From: Devosia marina
GTDB lineage: Bacteria; Pseudomonadota; Alphaproteobacteria; Rhizobiales; Devosiaceae
Direction of reading: 5' to 3'
Length of the DNA stretch: 64,000 nucleotides
NCBI RefSeq assembly: GCF_009758415.1
Contig: NZ_WQRF01000003.1
Coordinates: 186,001-250,000, forward strand
How positions within the stretch are numbered: position 1 is the stretch's first letter; each line of letters opens with the position of its first letter. Position numbers and translations under genes: made by a program. Positions 60,466 to 64,000 of the stretch are shown here, piece by piece. A model generated the notes under the pieces. The model searched no databases, was not told the origin of the DNA, and worked only from the letters and a program-made list of their open reading frames with translations.

Positions 60466-62832
60466 CTATTCCCGGGTCTTGAGCACTTCGATGAGGTCGG
60501 AGCGGTCAAGGTCGCGCTTGACCAATAGGCCCGAAACAATTGCAGCCGCCATGACCACGAGGGCCGCCTGGCCATGGCTGGGCCCATCGAATATGGCCGG
60601 GATCTGGTAAAGATCGGTCGAGAAGCCGGCTGCGATGCCGAAGGACAGGTAGTATCCCAGTACCGCTCCGACCGGTAGCGCCACCAGGGTGACGACCGCC
60701 AATTCGCCAAGCAGAACGAAGGCGGTTTCTGCCCTGGTAAAACCTATTACTCGCAGGCTGGCCAGATCGCGCGCGCGCTCGGCATAGGCGATCCGGGCCG
60801 CATTGTAGACAATTCCGAAGGTGATGATGAAGGCTATCGCGCCCATGACGTAACGAATGGCGCCGGCCCCGGTATTCATCAATGTCACGAAGGCGTCGCG
60901 CGCCTGCGATTTCAGGCTCACGCCTGCGACTGTGGGCATGTTCTGCAACGCCATATAGATGTCGTCGGCATAAGCCTGGTCAATCATGAGGTAGGCGCCT
61001 GAGACGCGCCGAGTGTCGCCCAAGGCACGGTTCATGCCTTCAAGACTCATGAAGGCGGGTGAACCAAGCAGGGTTTCGGCGATGCCGGCGACGGCGAGTT
61101 GCAGAACCGGCTGCCGTCCTTCGCGTACATCAACGTCCAGAACATCGCCGATTTCAACGTCCAGAATACGGGCCAGCGCCGAGGACAGGACGACGCCGCG
61201 TGGGGGCAGGAGAATGGGCTCCAGTTCGCGATCGATTGCACGACTGAGCTCGGCGCCGGCCGGAATGCCGATGAGCCCGCCGCGATAAGTGTGCAAGCCG
61301 TTACTCATTACCGCTGGAACCGTGCGCGTCGCCTCGACACGTACGACGCCAGGCAGGCGATCGAGTTCGAATAGCGTCTTGGTGCTTACCGGGTGTGTGA
61401 AACCAACGCGCACATCGCTGCGGTCCACGACTGAAAAGGACAGGTCGATCGTGCGATCGAAACCAGCGTAAATTGTGATCATTGCCACCGAGAGTGCCAT
61501 CCCGAGGGCTATGCCCAGCATGGATGCGGCCATGCGACCGGGCTGTCGAGTTATGCGGCGCAGCACCATGCGCGAAGGCTGATCGAGAATGCGCCCCAGC
61601 GCCCCGCTCAGATGCCCGGCGCGGCTGAAATCGGGCGGGGTCGGTGGTCGCATTGCGGCGGCAGGCAAAAGTCCAAAAACCTGGCGCAAAACCATGAAGC
61701 CTCCGGCGGAAGCGGCCAGCAGACTCACTGCGATTCCCAAAAGGAAGGAGCTCGGTTCAAGCTGAAACACCAGGAAGGGGAATTTGAAGTAGTCGGTGTA
61801 GACTCCCACGAGCGCGCGTCCCGCGGCAATGCCGGCGAGACAGCCCGCCAGCGCGCCACCGAGGGCAATGGCCAGGATGAGTTTGGAGTAGTGGGCGCCC
61901 AATTCACCGTCGGTGTACCCAAAGGCCTTCATCAGACCGATCTGACCGCGTTCGGACTGAACAATGCGACCAATCACGATATAGAGCAGGAAGGCCGCCA
62001 CCAGCAGGAAAATTGGCGGTACGCCGATGGCGGCGGCAACCAGCCCGGAAATCTCCTCGGTGACGAACCGATTGGATGTCTGGTCGGCTCGCGCATAGGC
62101 ACCAAAGCCGCCATAGGGGTCCAGAAGCCGGTCGACAGCCGTGAGTGTCGCCTCCAGATTGGCGCCGCGGGTCAGACTGAGCAGCACCTCGTTGAAGGCG
62201 CCATTCATGTCGTAGGCCGCGGCAAGGCCTGAACGGCTCATCCAGATGACACCGAAGCGTGCATCATCCGGTATCAGTTCACCTGGCGCCGTCGTGTAGA
62301 GGAACTCCGGGCTTTGGGCGAGACCGACCACATCAAAGCTGCGTCTCGCCCCGTTCATGGTGGCGTTGAGTTGATCTCCAGGGTGCAGACCATGGGCCAG
62401 CGCAAAGCTCTGCAGAAGAAGAATCTCGTCTGGCCTGCCCGACGCCGGAAGCCGGCCATCGGTGAGATAGACATCGTTGATGGCGGGACGTCCTCGGTCT
62501 GGCAGCGATACGGCCTGCGCCTGCACCGGTAAAACTTGGCCAGGGATGTCGATCAGAGCGCGGCCCTGGACCCGCGATTGCACGGCAGCTACCCCCGGGA
62601 TGGCCGCCAGCCGAGTGGTGAGGCGCTCAGGCGCGCGGCTGGCGGGTGCGAATATATCGGCCAGCCGATATCGGTCGTAATAGGCGTCGCGGGTTTCCGT
62701 CAGCGAGGCCGTCAACCCGGTCATCATGACCAGCAGCATCACGCCGACGCCGATCACCACGCCGATAGCGGTCGCCTGCCCCTTGATGCGCCAAAGATCG
62801 CGCAACAATTTCCGGTTGAGCGGGCTCACCAT
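60466..62832 (-). CDS. FtsX/LolE-type ABC permease (type VII-like)
   Basis: A 788-residue membrane protein with an N-terminal helix ([20 protein letters not shown]), a periplasmic domain of about 220 residues, three helices around residues 265-385, then a second FtsX module of the same plan. This double architecture is typical of DevC/YbhR-like or LolCE-type mechanotransmitters. It overlaps the ATPase gene by seven bases and works with the HlyD-type adaptor. Confidence 0.9.
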   Translation of the reverse strand: MVSPLNRKLLRDLWRIKGQATAIGVVIGVGVMLLVMMTGLTASLTETRDAYYDRYRLADIFAPASRAPERLTTRLAAIPGVAAVQSRVQGRALIDIPGQVLPVQAQAVSLPDRGRPAINDVYLTDGRLPASGRPDEILLLQSFALAHGLHPGDQLNATMNGARRSFDVVGLAQSPEFLYTTAPGELIPDDARFGVIWMSRSGLAAAYDMNGAFNEVLLSLTRGANLEATLTAVDRLLDPYGGFGAYARADQTSNRFVTEEISGLVAAAIGVPPIFLLVAAFLLYIVIGRIVQSERGQIGLMKAFGYTDGELGAHYSKLILAIALGGALAGCLAGIAAGRALVGVYTDYFKFPFLVFQLEPSSFLLGIAVSLLAASAGGFMVLRQVFGLLPAAAMRPPTPPDFSRAGHLSGALGRILDQPSRMVLRRITRQPGRMAASMLGIALGMALSVAMITIYAGFDRTIDLSFSVVDRSDVRVGFTHPVSTKTLFELDRLPGVVRVEATRTVPAVMSNGLHTYRGGLIGIPAGAELSRAIDRELEPILLPPRGVVLSSALARILDVEIGDVLDVDVREGRQPVLQLAVAGIAETLLGSPAFMSLEGMNRALGDTRRVSGAYLMIDQAYADDIYMALQNMPTVAGVSLKSQARDAFVTLMNTGAGAIRYVMGAIAFIITFGIVYNAARIAYAERARDLASLRVIGFTRAETAFVLLGELAVVTLVALPVGAVLGYYLSFGIAAGFSTDLYQIPAIFDGPSHGQAALVVMAAAIVSGLLVKRDLDRSDLIEVLKTRE

Positions 62833-63542
62833 TCGATCGCCGCCGGATCCAGCTTGCTGTTGTTCTCGATCACCTCCCGAATATTGCCGTCGGCGAAATG
62901 AATGACCCGATCAGCCATGGCTGCCGTGTTTGCGTTGTGGGTCACCACCAGAACGGTGGAACCCAGCTTTTCGTTGACGTCTCGCAGCACGCTCAGCACG
63001 GTCCGGCCCGTGGCGCTGTCCAGCGCGCCCGTGGGTTCGTCGCAGAACAGAACGTCAGGCTGTTTGGCGACTGCTCGGGCAATGGCAACCCGCTGCTGTT
63101 CACCCCCCGACATCTGTGCAGGAAAGTGATCGGTTCGTTCCCTCAGGCCGACGAGAGCAAGGGCGTCGTCGGGATCCATGGGATCGGAGGCGATCTCGGT
63201 GACAAGTTCGACGTTTTCGCGCGCGGTGAGGCTCGGCATCAGGTTGTAGAACTGGAAAACGAAGCCTACATGCTGGCGCCGATACCGGGTAAGTGCGGAA
63301 CTGCTCATTTCCGTCAGGCACTGGTCCAGGAAATGGGCCGTACCCTGGGTGGCACTGTCCAGCCCACCAACGATGTTGAGCAAGGTCGACTTGCCAGACC
63401 CGGACGGCCCGAGCAGAACCACAATTTCGCCCTGCGGGATATCGAGGTCTACGCCGCGCAGCGCGTGCACGGTGGAGCGACCCTCGCCATATGTCTTGGT
63501 GAGGCCGCGCGTCCTGAACGCAATCGGCTTGCCCACATTCAT
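62826..63542 (-). CDS. ABC ATPase of the LolD/MacB type
   Basis: A 238-residue ATPase: Walker [19 protein letters not shown], signature [15 protein letters not shown], Walker [17 protein letters not shown], which are all LolD/MacB-type. ATG 63542 follows GGAGAG. It partners with the FtsX-type permease and the HlyD-type adaptor downstream; the substrate may be a lipid, lipoprotein or toxic compound. Confidence 0.92.
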   Translation of the reverse strand: MNVGKPIAFRTRGLTKTYGEGRSTVHALRGVDLDIPQGEIVVLLGPSGSGKSTLLNIVGGLDSATQGTAHFLDQCLTEMSSSALTRYRRQHVGFVFQFYNLMPSLTARENVELVTEIASDPMDPDDALALVGLRERTDHFPAQMSGGEQQRVAIARAVAKQPDVLFCDEPTGALDSATGRTVLSVLRDVNEKLGSTVLVVTHNANTAAMADRVIHFADGNIREVIENNSKLDPAAIEW

Positions 63543-64000
63543 CCCAAACTCTCCGGCGTCAGCCGACTCGCTGCCCCAAAGGCCTGCGCGCTCACCCAAG
63601 ACGGTTTCGCGCTAGTGCATCACGGGTGACGCCCGCATCGAATGGCTCCAAGCTAGCGCGCGATGCGAAGGGAATATAGGTCAAAACCACAGAGACTGTG
63701 CGATAGACGTCCCGTTAGAGCCTGACAGGTCTCCCGGGCATCGAAGGTGAATTGCTCCGCTACTGCGCGACCAGCTCGAATAGATATCGGTCTGCGACCC
63801 TGTGTAGCGTCGGCTTCTCGATCGCGGCCTACCCCGACAGGGAGGCGTATCTTTGCCAACGGCAGCGCGGCGATGATCTAAAACGATTGAAACCAACAAC
63901 GTGATCGGGCCCCTGTCATTCACCCTGGCTGCACACCGAAAACTCTAGACTTCAGTCGCATTACGGGAACCCTCGGCGGGCTGGTCCGTGACCTCACCTT
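63543..64000. other. Right-end stretch without a confident gene
   Basis: 458 bases in front of the efflux operon. The promoter of that operon should be near 63543-63650. Short open frames on the minus strand (63653-63859) lack a ribosome-binding site and a recognisable family. No RNA or repeat is seen. Confidence 0.35.

Overview
The window is about 64 kb of GC-rich DNA with dense, translationally coupled operons and no rRNA, tRNA or CRISPR. Gene content (six ABC importers in 64 kb, rhizobial-style PhoB boxes, a candidate Irr/ICE iron box, LacI and GntR regulators) points to a free-living or plant/soil-associated alphaproteobacterium of the Hyphomicrobiales, plausibly a Devosia-like lineage. 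The taxonomic call is inference from protein style, not from a marker gene.

Layout. (1) 1-7260, minus strand: a CUT1 sugar-type ABC importer, an amidase and a histidinol-dehydrogenase-like enzyme that runs off the left edge; nearly identical palindromes TTGCATACGTATGCAA lie in front of the importer operon and in front of the dehydrogenase. (2) 7633-8971, plus strand: three small membrane or secreted proteins of unknown function. (3) 9005-25878: a double phosphonate locus. On the minus strand lie phnM-phnN-acetyltransferase and phnC-D-E-E; on the plus strand phnF-G-H-I-J-K-L-M followed by a second phnC-D-E-E. Pho boxes and a repeated CATTCGAATG palindrome (probable PhnF operator) mark the promoters. 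(4) 25907-29839, minus: an FbpABC-type ferric iron importer with a candidate Irr box. (5) 29906-45555, minus: LacI regulator, family-5 binding protein and Dpp/Opp-type transporter, a HAD fusion protein, an 817-residue unknown protein, a GH38 alpha-mannosidase and a PHP-type metallohydrolase, read here as an oligosaccharide (mannoside) uptake and degradation operon. (6) 46052-58287: a second CUT1 importer with a TIM-barrel isomerase, cupin, VOC and beta-propeller proteins on the minus strand; opposite it an aldo/keto reductase, a VOC protein, a LacI regulator and a Gfo/Idh/MocA dehydrogenase. Two copies of one operator-like motif tie the halves together. (7) 56413-58971 also holds gene debris: fragments of a family-5 binding protein, a HAD hydrolase, an IS3-type transposase and RlpA. 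(8) 59226-63542, minus: a LolD/MacB-like ATPase, a FtsX-type permease and an HlyD-type adaptor.

The most striking observation is that the PhnJ encoded here (18583-19497), in an otherwise intact and tightly coupled C-P lyase operon, keeps only one of the four cysteines that hold the radical-SAM iron-sulfur cluster and supply the thiyl radical in characterised PhnJ. The catalytic glycine is retained. This suggests either a dead structural subunit or a C-P-lyase-like complex doing chemistry other than radical C-P cleavage. A second pattern is that all six ABC binding-protein genes in the window are followed, 10 to 32 bases after the stop, by a hairpin; two of these are canonical intrinsic terminators inside their operons.
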